IMG/VR virus record: IMGVR_UViG_3300001847_000838
Location: 1-64,000 of that record
Strand: one strand, 5' to 3'
DNA: 64,000 nucleotides
DNA from: a virus
This document shows, one piece after another, positions 33,055-41,210 of this stretch. A program made the translations under genes and the position numbers. The notes beneath the pieces are model-generated. The model saw only the letters and a program-made list of their open reading frames with translations. It had not been told where the DNA came from and searched no databases. Every line of letters starts with the position of its first letter. Position 1 is the first letter of the stretch.

Positions 33055-34139
33055 TGAAGATCGGAAACGCTAATTATGCTCAAAGCGGAGGAAAAAAACA
33101 TTATCACAAACTTGCAAAAGGGGAAGGTGTGGTAGGAATTTTTCGAATTTTACCCCCTCTTGGAGAGCTGGCGGATAAAGGAATTTGGGCTTTGTTTTAT
33201 AAAGTTCACTATGGTTATCGCAATAGCGAAAATCGTATGAAACTGTTTCTTAGTCCAGAAGTTGTAAACAGATCGTCCAGAATGATTGAAGTAGAAGACG
33301 CAGCTAAGCGCCGAATTGATAATCTTAGAGCAAAATATGGTGAAGCTCGAAGTTCTGGTAATCAAGAAGCCGCTAGTAGCCTTAAAGAACTTCTTCGCAC
33401 CTATAATCTTGAAAACCGATGGCATATGAATGCTATTGATTTATCTGGTAAAGTTGGGCTTCTTAAGCTTCCACATACTGCAAAAAAAGATTTAGATAAC
33501 GAAATCAAAAAGCTTACAGCTAAGGGCGTTGATCCACTTGGAGTTGATCAGGGTCGCTTTTTCTCAATCATTCGCAATATTGATGGCATGAAAGTAACTT
33601 ATAAGGTTCAAGTATACAAAGAAGAAGTTGACACAAAAGATTATGGTAAAGTAGAAAAAGATGTGGTTCATGCATTAACAGAAGATTTAATTTCTAGGTT
33701 GTCTACTGAGGCTTTTGAGCTTGATAAGCTTTATAAGGCCCCAACAGCTGAACAGGTAGAACGAATTGTTAAAGATGGAAAAAATGCTGTGGATGAGATT
33801 TTAGGGGCTGGAAGTCCAAACGGCTCTGCTCCTACGGGTAAATCTAATTTGCATAGCTCGGCAGAAGATGAAGATGTTCCTTCTGATGAAGATCTAGAAA
33901 GCTTGGTTGAGGAAGCTTCAGTTTCTTCTTCTGTTAAAAATGCAGCGCCGCCTACCAAACAGCCTTCTCCAGTACCGGTTAAACAGCCTGAGCCTACGCC
34001 GAATATGGGGTTAAAGATTGGCAAGGCTACCACTTCATCTGAATCTAAGGGGGCTGTTGAAGCTAAAGTTGCCAATGAAAAGATTAAGGGTATGTCATCA
34101 GAAGATTTTTTGGCAGCATTAGAAAACGGCACTCTTTAA
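33054..34139 (+). CDS. Single-stranded DNA-binding protein, gp32-like candidate
   Basis: 361 residues. Residues 20-220 follow the plan of phage gp32-type proteins: GIFRILPPLGELADKG-W, a conserved H near VHYGYR, a W-H-M-N segment, and beta strands with GRFFSIIRNIDG and KVTYKVQVYKEEV. The C-terminal 140 residues are a flexible Pro/Ser/Glu-rich tail with an acidic stretch (EDEDVPSDEDLESLVEE) and a short conserved-looking end (SSEDFLAALENG), as in proteins that recruit partners by an acidic tail. The gene pairs with a UvsX-like recombinase downstream. AAGGAG precedes the ATG. No zinc-binding Cys cluster like T4 gp32 is seen. Confidence 0.6.
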   Translation: MKIGNANYAQSGGKKHYHKLAKGEGVVGIFRILPPLGELADKGIWALFYKVHYGYRNSENRMKLFLSPEVVNRSSRMIEVEDAAKRRIDNLRAKYGEARSSGNQEAASSLKELLRTYNLENRWHMNAIDLSGKVGLLKLPHTAKKDLDNEIKKLTAKGVDPLGVDQGRFFSIIRNIDGMKVTYKVQVYKEEVDTKDYGKVEKDVVHALTEDLISRLSTEAFELDKLYKAPTAEQVERIVKDGKNAVDEILGAGSPNGSAPTGKSNLHSSAEDEDVPSDEDLESLVEEASVSSSVKNAAPPTKQPSPVPVKQPEPTPNMGLKIGKATTSSESKGAVEAKVANEKIKGMSSEDFLAALENGTL

Positions 34140-34151
34140 TAGGAGAGATAG

Positions 34152-34694
34152 ATGTCTGATAACAGACTTCCATCTAATACGTTTAATGACGGGCTTGCCA
34201 TAGAGCTACCAGAGTTTATGAGCATGCCCGCAATTCGTCTTGATTTAAGCAATATTGTAGAGGCAGACCGTAGGGAGACTAAGCTTATGGTCAAGAATGT
34301 TAACCCTTCTACATATTCTCATTTAGAGTATGTATACAATGAAGCTTACAGGGACCTTAAAAAGCATGTGGCTACTGTTGGCTATCAAATACTGCGGGCA
34401 GATAGCGAGCTAGAAAAAGCTAAAGCTACAGCTTTACTAGAAAAGTTTCCGGTATTTCTTGATGGTAAACCTAAAAATATGAACAATGCTGCAGTAAGAG
34501 ATGCGTTTGTTGCTCAGGATGAAAGTGTTAGGGCCATAAAAGACCGTCTAGATTCGCTAAAAATGATTGAGATTTTTTTAGATGGAAGGATTAAGGTCAT
34601 GGAAAATGTCTGTCGCTTTATGAGAAAGCAAATGGACATGTATATACGAGCTGGGGCGGGGTTAAGTCCGGATATATTTAATTCACAAAAATAA
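34152..34694 (+). CDS. Possible recombination mediator (UvsY-like position)
   Basis: 180 residues, almost wholly helical, with a C-terminal amphipathic helix (IEIFLDGRIKVMENVCRFMRKQMDMY). It lies exactly between the ssDNA-binding protein and the UvsX-like recombinase, where a mediator would be expected. No sequence motif proves this. AGGAG lies upstream of the ATG. Confidence 0.45.
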   Translation: MSDNRLPSNTFNDGLAIELPEFMSMPAIRLDLSNIVEADRRETKLMVKNVNPSTYSHLEYVYNEAYRDLKKHVATVGYQILRADSELEKAKATALLEKFPVFLDGKPKNMNNAAVRDAFVAQDESVRAIKDRLDSLKMIEIFLDGRIKVMENVCRFMRKQMDMYIRAGAGLSPDIFNSQK

Positions 34695-34703
34695 GGAGAT
34701 CTA

Positions 34704-35759
34704 ATGGGAAATAAATGGACTAAGGCTTTAAATGCCTATGATGACGTTGTAAAATACGACTACGATGCGTATGCTGCAGAAAACTGTCTGTACACCCCAA
34801 GCCCATATGTTAATTGGACTTTTGCTAACAAAAGCCATGGCATTCCAAAAGGATCTTCTATCTTGCTATTTAGTGAGCAAAAAGCTGGAAAATCGATGAT
34901 GATGCAGGCAATAATTGGCGAAATGCATCAGAGAGATCCCGAAGGCATTGCCATCGTTTTTAACACCGAGATGAGAGGCAAGTTTCAAAGCGGCATGTTT
35001 GATACTATTGACAAAGACCGGCTGATCACCTACGACTCTAACCGACCTGAGGATATATTTGATCGATTTGAGCGCGACATCTTGCCAATGGTGCAGGAGG
35101 GTATGCCTCTTCGAATTGTATGCATCGATTCTCTTACTGCAGTTGGTGGAACCAAGTCCCTGTCTGCTGATCGCAGCGTAAACGATCACCTTGTGGGCGA
35201 TCATGCGCTCACGATCAATAAAGGTCTAGACAAGATTGTTCCTTACTGCAAGCGTCACAACATTTTATTGATCTGCAGCTCTCAGATGAGGGCTAACGTG
35301 GACGCCTCCAATCCACATGCCCCTAAGGAAAAGATGGCGGAAAGCTGGAAGGTTAAACATACTTTTGAATTTTTTATGTCAATCAAGCGTGCGGCAGCTG
35401 CAGATGATAAAGTTGATCTTTCTGGAAATAAGTTTGAAGATGAATCCGTCAAAGATGCTCGAGGCAACAAAGACCAGACCGGACACAAGATTTACTTCAA
35501 GATGGAACAGAGCAGCATCGGTAAAGCTGGAAGATCTGGTATACTTACACTTGATTATACTAGGGGAATTGTAAATACTAATGAAGAAATTTTTGAGTTA
35601 GGTAAAAATACGGGTGTAATTGAGAACGTAGGTGCTGGATCGTACATTGTTTATGGAGAAAAGATTCGCGGAAAAGCTGAAGTAGCTGAGCGCATCAAAA
35701 ATGATTCTGAGCTAGCAAAAAAGATTTTAGATGATGTACGAAAGAAAGATGCGGAGTAG
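34704..35759 (+). CDS. uvsX-like: UvsX/RecA-like recombinase
   Basis: 351 residues. Walker A SEQKAGKS (57-64) and Walker B LRIVCIDSLTA (about 130-140), followed by LLICSSQMR and a later GHKIYFKMEQS strand, give the RecA core as in T4 UvsX. It would catalyse strand exchange for recombination-dependent replication and repair with gp32-, gp46/47- and UvsW-like partners encoded in the same block. The start of Walker A has Ser where RecA has Gly. AAGGAG precedes the ATG. Confidence 0.85.
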   Translation: MGNKWTKALNAYDDVVKYDYDAYAAENCLYTPSPYVNWTFANKSHGIPKGSSILLFSEQKAGKSMMMQAIIGEMHQRDPEGIAIVFNTEMRGKFQSGMFDTIDKDRLITYDSNRPEDIFDRFERDILPMVQEGMPLRIVCIDSLTAVGGTKSLSADRSVNDHLVGDHALTINKGLDKIVPYCKRHNILLICSSQMRANVDASNPHAPKEKMAESWKVKHTFEFFMSIKRAAAADDKVDLSGNKFEDESVKDARGNKDQTGHKIYFKMEQSSIGKAGRSGILTLDYTRGIVNTNEEIFELGKNTGVIENVGAGSYIVYGEKIRGKAEVAERIKNDSELAKKILDDVRKKDAE

Positions 35760-35761
35760 CC

Positions 35762-36721
35762 ATGAGCAACAACGTACGCCCCATGCCGTTCTCCGATGAA
35801 AAGGATGAATGCGGCAAACATCTTCCCTTGCCCGAAGACCGCCGTATAAATCATAAAGATCACTTTGAACTAGCGTACATGAGATGGCGTTATTTTATGC
35901 GATCTCCAAACCCCGATCCTAAACTGCTTAAAAAGTTTGAGCCACTCATAAAAAAAGTATCTCAACAAGCTTTTGGTAGGTTTAGACCACTTTTTAGAGC
36001 TACCGGTATGGACATTTCTGATATAGAAAATGTAGCTCGCGTTCAATTAGTAAGCTATTTAGGTTTATTCAGTATAGAGCATAATGTTAGTAATTTTAAA
36101 AAATACAAACAGGATGTCATAACTCGCCTAGGAAGGGCACCAACAATTCAGGAAATACAAGAAAAAGATCTAAATAACATGGCAGCTTTTATATCGCAAA
36201 GGCTGTTAGATATGTCAAGAGTATGCCAACAAAAAAACAAGCGGATGGTAGGCGAACAGTTTACTTATGCTATGTTTAAATTAATAGGCCCAGAAAATGT
36301 TAAAGCTACAGATTATGACCTAATGATGAATCCTAAGCTTCATGGCTATAAAAGGCTTTCTCAAGATGAACTTGTCAAAGTAAAAAGGTTAGTAAAGAGA
36401 AAAATGAACTCAAGTGAACGCTTTATAGTTGATGGAAAAACTTATCGCCTTGTGTACGAGACAAAGCCTAGAATAAACTTAGAAGGAATAGAAGGCTATG
36501 AAGATATGGTCTTTGTAAGTTCTCAAGATCAAGATAGCTATTCTAAGCTAGAGGAGTTTGAGAGCAGAAGTAGAATAGAAGCTTTACAAGATAGGTTCAA
36601 AAACTTATCAAAAAAAGAAAAGAAAAAGTTTTTAATAAAAGCTATTCAAAAACTTGAAAAGATTAAGGGAAACGAAGAAGAACTTAAGCTTGCAAAGAAG
36701 ATGCTGGCTAGGTTAAGATAG
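35762..36721 (+). CDS. Sigma-like protein (possible late sigma, gp55-like)
   Basis: 319 residues. Residues about 58-105 (FEPLIKKVSQQAFGRFRP, then GMDISDIENVARVQLVSYL) resemble sigma region 2.1-2.2, and FISQRLLDMSRVCQQKNK resembles 2.3-2.4. After this the protein is lysine-rich and has no clear region 4. The similarity is weak and could reflect another helical fold. The start overlaps nothing: it is three bases after the recombinase stop, with GGAG upstream. The gene lies between recombinase and helicase. Confidence 0.4.
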   Translation: MSNNVRPMPFSDEKDECGKHLPLPEDRRINHKDHFELAYMRWRYFMRSPNPDPKLLKKFEPLIKKVSQQAFGRFRPLFRATGMDISDIENVARVQLVSYLGLFSIEHNVSNFKKYKQDVITRLGRAPTIQEIQEKDLNNMAAFISQRLLDMSRVCQQKNKRMVGEQFTYAMFKLIGPENVKATDYDLMMNPKLHGYKRLSQDELVKVKRLVKRKMNSSERFIVDGKTYRLVYETKPRINLEGIEGYEDMVFVSSQDQDSYSKLEEFESRSRIEALQDRFKNLSKKEKKKFLIKAIQKLEKIKGNEEELKLAKKMLARLR

Positions 36722-36724
36722 CGT

Positions 36725-37240
36725 ATGCCAAACGACCAGGATGAAAGAGATATTTACGACGAAATTGGCACCTGGTATTCTTCAGAGTGCGATGAAAGAG
36801 GCGATCTTCCTAAAGGGGGAAAAGATGATCGCGTACTTTGTTTTATGAAGCTATTTAGTCGGTTAAAAAACAAAGGATACCTACTAAAAGATATAAAGTC
36901 TTCTAAAATAGTTCAAACCGTATGTCAACATTATTATCCAAAATATGAAGCAGCAGCAATAAAGAAAAAAGGTAGAAACTTTGTAAACTCTTGGAAATCA
37001 GGTGTTGATAAAGACTTTTATAGGGCACTTTATCGTATATATATTCCAGAAGATGAAGTTGGTAAAGTGGAAACGCTTATTGTTCCTGAGGCCCCTAAAG
37101 TTTTAATAGAAGAAAAATTTCAAAGACAAAGTGTAGAACTTGATAAAAGCTTAGTATCTAGTGGTATGGGAGCTGCTAAATTTGAGGTAGACAAGGAAGT
37201 TTGCGATCTCTTTGGTATACCGGAGGATCATCGTGAGTGA
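36725..37240 (+). CDS. Hypothetical protein upstream of DnaB-like helicase
   Basis: 171 residues, helical, no recognised family. It ends in an acidic segment carrying the ribosome binding site (GGAGG) of the helicase gene, which it overlaps by 8 bases. Position suggests a helicase-loader or accessory role; no motif for an AAA+ loader is present. Confidence 0.55.
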   Translation: MPNDQDERDIYDEIGTWYSSECDERGDLPKGGKDDRVLCFMKLFSRLKNKGYLLKDIKSSKIVQTVCQHYYPKYEAAAIKKKGRNFVNSWKSGVDKDFYRALYRIYIPEDEVGKVETLIVPEAPKVLIEEKFQRQSVELDKSLVSSGMGAAKFEVDKEVCDLFGIPEDHRE

Positions 37241-38318
37241 TTCGATGAAAAGGATACAAGAAGACTTTGAGAGGCGGATGGAGGAAGAGTCTACTCTTTT
37301 GTCTAAAAAAAGGCAAATTGAGAGCATCCGCATAGAGCAAGAATATGATCGAATTCAAAGATCAAAAGAAGAATCGCAGTTTTACAGCAATATGGGCATT
37401 GGAGAGGACGATCCAGAAGAATTAGATCGTCTACAGCGAGAAAACACCGAGTTTTTTGAAGCCTCTAAAACTCGAATGTCTTTTATTAACGATGAATTTA
37501 TGGACGTAGTGCCCTTTTTTGCTAAGCAGTTACTATTGATAGGAGCAGAAACTGGGCAGGGCAAATCTACTACTGCAGCCAATATTATATATACATGCTT
37601 ACGTCAAGGAAAAAGGTGTCTTCTTATAACTAATGAAGAAAATCCCACAGACGTATATAATAGAATTGTATGTTTAATAAAAGGATGGAATTACGATCCC
37701 AAAAATTGGGCAGAAGAGCAAAAGAACGAAATGAATTCTTTTTATGTTCACCTTAGAAAATACATAACTATTATAGATGATAATTACAAAAAACATAGAG
37801 GCGTTACCACTACATATGAAGGATTTTGCGGTATTTTAGATAACTTGCTAACTCATGATGTTAAGTTTGATGCTGTACTTGTAGATTATGTGCAAAAAAT
37901 CAACGTAAGCATTAAATCTCCAACCAAAAAAGGTTGGGAAATTTTGAGAATGGTTACAGATAGACTGACTAGCTTTAAAAATGAATACATGGCCCCAGTA
38001 GTTTTGCTTGCGCAGCTTCACGCGGATGCTGAAGACAAAAGTTTTGAGGGTAGGCTAAAAGGTTATCATGGCATGCTTGAAGCTATGACGTGCGCCGTTG
38101 AACTCCGTCCAGATAAACAGGGCTATAGATCAGAATGGATTATAAAAAAGAGCCGTTGGCCTATTGAACAACAAGGGTTTTTTACCGGATGGTTTAATGG
38201 CTTATTTGTAAGTGAAAAAAACGATAAATATCAAAAATGGAAAAAAGACAAATTAATGTCAAGAGCTAGAAATTTAATGGAGGTTCAAGATGGAGAGATT
38301 GACAAGCTTGGAACGTGA
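37233..38318 (+). CDS. dnaB-like: DnaB-like replicative helicase
   Basis: 361 residues from GTG 37233, chosen because GGAGG ends six bases upstream. The RecA-like motor has Walker A GAETGQGKST (104-113), the RadA/DnaB-type LLITNEENP strand, Walker B AVLVDYVQKI near 212 and the motif VVLLAQLHADAE. The helical N-terminal primase-binding domain of DnaB is reduced to a charged coiled coil of about 80 residues. It would unwind DNA at the fork with the primase encoded at 38624. Confidence 0.85.
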   Translation: MSDSMKRIQEDFERRMEEESTLLSKKRQIESIRIEQEYDRIQRSKEESQFYSNMGIGEDDPEELDRLQRENTEFFEASKTRMSFINDEFMDVVPFFAKQLLLIGAETGQGKSTTAANIIYTCLRQGKRCLLITNEENPTDVYNRIVCLIKGWNYDPKNWAEEQKNEMNSFYVHLRKYITIIDDNYKKHRGVTTTYEGFCGILDNLLTHDVKFDAVLVDYVQKINVSIKSPTKKGWEILRMVTDRLTSFKNEYMAPVVLLAQLHADAEDKSFEGRLKGYHGMLEAMTCAVELRPDKQGYRSEWIIKKSRWPIEQQGFFTGWFNGLFVSEKNDKYQKWKKDKLMSRARNLMEVQDGEIDKLGT

Positions 38319-38619
38319 AGAAATTGAATTGCTAAGCATGCAGCTAACAGGACGTAGTTCCGCTTGGCAAACAATGGTTAAAAGGGGAATTATAGAAAAA
38401 GTTTTAGATGAAGAAGGAAAACAAGTTTTTTATAAGGGGTCTCCTTTATCTCGTACAATCTACAAAACAGAGCGTGAAATTTTAGATATGCTAAAAGATC
38501 TTAAAAATAAAAAAGATGCCTTTCAGCGTGCTCAAGAAGAAGCTAAAGAAAAAGCAGCCAAAGAACAAGAGATACTTAAGCAAGTTCAGGGGGCTACGGG
38601 AAGCGTATCGGGAGGCTAG
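38290..38619 (+). CDS. Hypothetical protein between helicase and primase
   Basis: 109 residues, no recognised family. A small folded N-terminal part (TGRSSAWQTMVKRGIIEKV) precedes a long charged helix (EILDMLKDLKNKKDAFQRAQEEAKEKAAK). It overlaps the helicase gene by 29 bases and has GGAGG before its ATG. Association with the primosome is inferred from position. Confidence 0.6.
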   Translation: MERLTSLEREEIELLSMQLTGRSSAWQTMVKRGIIEKVLDEEGKQVFYKGSPLSRTIYKTEREILDMLKDLKNKKDAFQRAQEEAKEKAAKEQEILKQVQGATGSVSGG

Positions 38620-38623
38620 TAGC

Positions 38624-39514
38624 GTGATCTCGGAATCTGGAAGAAAACTTCTAAAGTTACTATTCAATGAGGGGGAACATATCTGTGTTAGTCATGATGG
38701 TTATGGATATCACAGCATACCGTTAGAAAGCCTTGAATATGCTACTTTAGAGCTAAAAGCTCCCCCAGATAGCAAGCTTAAAGATACAGCTATATGTACG
38801 TCTGAAATAAAACTGGTAGCAATAAATCCTGTTAGTGGGCTTAGAAGAGATGAAAACTGTACGGCATACCGTACATTTATGATTGAGATGGATGATAGGG
38901 ATTTAAAATCTCAAATGCGCTACGTAAAGGATAAAGGTATGCCCTACAGCGCATGCGTTTATTCCGGAGGTAAATCGTTGCATTTTGCAATAACTGTAGA
39001 TCGCGATTTTCCTAACTATAAGATGTACTATTATTATGCCTGTTGGATACTAAAAGTTATGTCTTCTGCTGACCAAAACACTAAAAACCCTACAAGAAGT
39101 ATCAGGATGGCTGGCGCCAAAAGAGAGACAGGCAAAGAGCAAAGGCTTATAGAGATTAAAGGCAGGGTTAGCGTTGACGATCTCAATACATGGTTATCTA
39201 AGTTTGATTCGCTAAGGCCTGAAGGATTCTCTAACAAAAATGAAGATGTAGACAGTGCAAATGTTAATTTAATAGGCAGTAAGCATATACCTGCATGGGT
39301 TTTTAATGCGCTAAAAAACGGCGTTAACGAAAGTGCAAAGTTTGGAAGAAACGTACAATGGTTTAAAATAGCCTTAGCCTTAGGCAAGGCTGGGTATGAT
39401 GAAGATAAGGCTATAGTTTTGCTTGACCGTTACTTTGAACCAGAGTATGATTTTAAGAGACAGGAATGGCTGTCCACCGTTCGTAGCGGTGTGCGTAACG
39501 GAATAAAGAAATGA
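38624..39514 (+). CDS. Archaeo-eukaryotic-type primase (AEP)
   Basis: 296 residues from GTG 38624; GGAGG lies 8 bases upstream, and the longer frame from 38516 would run through the preceding gene. AEP motifs: F-M-I-E88-M-D90 (metal-binding acidic pair), S114-G-G-K-S-L-H120, and NPTRSIRMAGA. The C-terminal about 80 residues (FGRNVQWFKIALALGKAGYD ... WLSTVRSGV) look like a PriCT-type helical domain. It would make primers for the DnaB-like helicase and family C polymerase. No DnaG-type zinc finger or TOPRIM is present. Confidence 0.75.
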   Translation: MISESGRKLLKLLFNEGEHICVSHDGYGYHSIPLESLEYATLELKAPPDSKLKDTAICTSEIKLVAINPVSGLRRDENCTAYRTFMIEMDDRDLKSQMRYVKDKGMPYSACVYSGGKSLHFAITVDRDFPNYKMYYYYACWILKVMSSADQNTKNPTRSIRMAGAKRETGKEQRLIEIKGRVSVDDLNTWLSKFDSLRPEGFSNKNEDVDSANVNLIGSKHIPAWVFNALKNGVNESAKFGRNVQWFKIALALGKAGYDEDKAIVLLDRYFEPEYDFKRQEWLSTVRSGVRNGIKK

Positions 39515-40122
39515 GCAGAACAAAAAACGATAACAATATAGAGATGTTTCATGGGTATGGATTGCATATTCCTACACGTACCATCTTTATAGGTAGTGAA
39601 TCCAGTCCAGACTCTGGGTTAGAAATGGGCGAATCTGGTACCGATCACGTTATGGCAGAAAAAGCTACAAAAAATTTGCATATATTAGAGCAGATAAGCA
39701 ATGAGCCGATAACTATTATTATGAATAATCCTGGCGGAGATGTATGGCACGGACGGGCTATATATGATGCTGTAAAATCATGCAAAGCACATGTAACAAT
39801 GCTTGTAAGAGGTCAAGCAATGAGTATGGGTGCCTATATCTTACAGGCTGCGGATAAAAGGATTATTTCAAAAGGCGCTAAAATAATGGTACATTACGGC
39901 CACGTAAGTGTTGGTGGAGAAGCCTTAACTGTATACAGACAAATAGAAGAATATAAACGTGAAGATCGAGAAATGGAAAGAATTTTATTAGAAAAAATAA
40001 AAGAAAAGCATCCGCTTTTTACCTTACAAAAGCTTAAAAAAATGCTTACTAACGATACCTTTTTAAGCGCAAAACAGGCTGTAGAGCTTGGCTTAGCAGA
40101 TGAAGTTGAGTCTGGACAATAA
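39511..40122 (+). CDS. clpP-like: ClpP-like protease
   Basis: 203 residues, no signal peptide. The catalytic triad is complete: S105 in GQAMSMGAYI, H128 in IMVHYGH, and D182 in NDTFLSA; the substrate strand IIMNNPGGDVWHG is present. Length fits a ClpP subunit. No ClpX/ClpA ATPase was recognised in the window, so it may use a host ATPase, act alone, or mature phage proteins. Its ATG overlaps the primase stop (ATGA), placing it in the replication block and not near the capsid genes. Confidence 0.88.
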   Translation: MSRTKNDNNIEMFHGYGLHIPTRTIFIGSESSPDSGLEMGESGTDHVMAEKATKNLHILEQISNEPITIIMNNPGGDVWHGRAIYDAVKSCKAHVTMLVRGQAMSMGAYILQAADKRIISKGAKIMVHYGHVSVGGEALTVYRQIEEYKREDREMERILLEKIKEKHPLFTLQKLKKMLTNDTFLSAKQAVELGLADEVESGQ

Positions 40123-40128
40123 AATTTC

Positions 40129-40719
40129 ATGAGACAAAATACTTTGTATGTAGAAATTGAGCAAAAATATAAAGCCGATCATATGAATTGGGATAAATTT
40201 GTTCAATTAGTTTGTTCAATGGGGCCAGTAAAACAGCTTAGGATATTGGGGCCGGATACTTATTATTTGCTCGGTAAAGAAGTTTTGCGCTGGAGATTTA
40301 GCAAAGAAAAATCTGAACTTACCGTAAAAAATAGATGCTCTTCTAAAAGTACTTTTGTTAGAAAAGAAGTTGATTTAAACATAGAAGAAAATTCTCCTAA
40401 AACTATAATTGCTTTTTTAAAAGTTTTAAAATGCAAAAAACTATTTAGAATCTATAAAGACTGTCATATTTTTTGGTTTGATAGAAAAGAAGGAAAAGTT
40501 TCTATAGTTATATATGATGTAAAATGTAAAGGAAAAAAAAGAAAAAGATTTATAGAGATTGAAGCGGATAAGGGGCAAAATTATGATGCTTCTAAAAAAC
40601 TTGTAAGAATTTGGGAAAAAAGATTAAAGCTTAAAATATGGCAACGTATTAATCGTAGTCTTTATGAAATTTATAGTGGAAAAATTATGCGTGTAGAAAA
40701 TTTAAGGAGATCTTTATGA
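40129..40719 (+). CDS. CYTH-domain triphosphate tunnel metalloenzyme
   Basis: 196 residues. The defining ExExK motif is at E9-I-E11-Q-K13. Further tunnel residues appear in the right order: R54/R56 (LRWRF), K67 (ELTVKNR), R78/E80 (VRKEVDL), R107 (LFRIYK), D130 (IVIYDV) and E143/E145 (RFIEIEAD). Members bind triphosphates and act as thiamine triphosphatase, tripolyphosphatase or class IV adenylyl cyclase; the sequence does not decide which. A basic C-terminal extension of about 45 residues follows. No ribosome binding site is clear before the ATG. Confidence 0.75.
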   Translation: MRQNTLYVEIEQKYKADHMNWDKFVQLVCSMGPVKQLRILGPDTYYLLGKEVLRWRFSKEKSELTVKNRCSSKSTFVRKEVDLNIEENSPKTIIAFLKVLKCKKLFRIYKDCHIFWFDRKEGKVSIVIYDVKCKGKKRKRFIEIEADKGQNYDASKKLVRIWEKRLKLKIWQRINRSLYEIYSGKIMRVENLRRSL

Positions 40720-41210
40720 GATTTTGGAATATTACAGAAGAAGATAAAAATTATCAAGAAGCTATAGCTAGGCAAGCAGCTGAAGATTCAAACGCTTATG
40801 GTCAAGGAAAAATGTCAATCGCAGCAAGAATTAAGAACGCAGTAGCTTTAGTTTCTGATATAAAAACCGATTCTGGATCTGATATGTTTATGTTGTCAAG
40901 CTATATGGCGCACTCACTTGAAGCAGTTTATAGGTTGATTGGCTCTATAGATATGTCAGATGAAGCTAAAATTACTATAGCTAACGCTATAAAAAATATT
41001 GAAAATTCTCCCTCAAGATTTGCTGAAGCAAAAAAACTGCAACAAATAGAGGCTAGAAAAAAATATATAGAAGATGCTGCCGCTCGTAAGGCTGAATTGG
41101 CAAAAATGGAAGCTGAAGCCAACAATCAAGTAATAGAAAATAAAGCTAGCAATTTTTTAGATACCACTATGCTAGTTAACGTGCAGGGGAGCGACGATGA
41201 GCCAGCATAA
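40716..41210 (+). CDS. Hypothetical helical protein after CYTH gene
   Basis: 164 residues, no recognised family. Helical, with an Ala/Glu/Lys-rich coiled coil in residues 105-150 and an acidic end. AAGGAG precedes the ATG, which overlaps the CYTH stop (ATGA). Translation overlaps the aminotransferase gene by 14 bases, so the three genes 40129-42231 form a coupled group. Confidence 0.6.
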   Translation: MRFWNITEEDKNYQEAIARQAAEDSNAYGQGKMSIAARIKNAVALVSDIKTDSGSDMFMLSSYMAHSLEAVYRLIGSIDMSDEAKITIANAIKNIENSPSRFAEAKKLQQIEARKKYIEDAAARKAELAKMEAEANNQVIENKASNFLDTTMLVNVQGSDDEPA

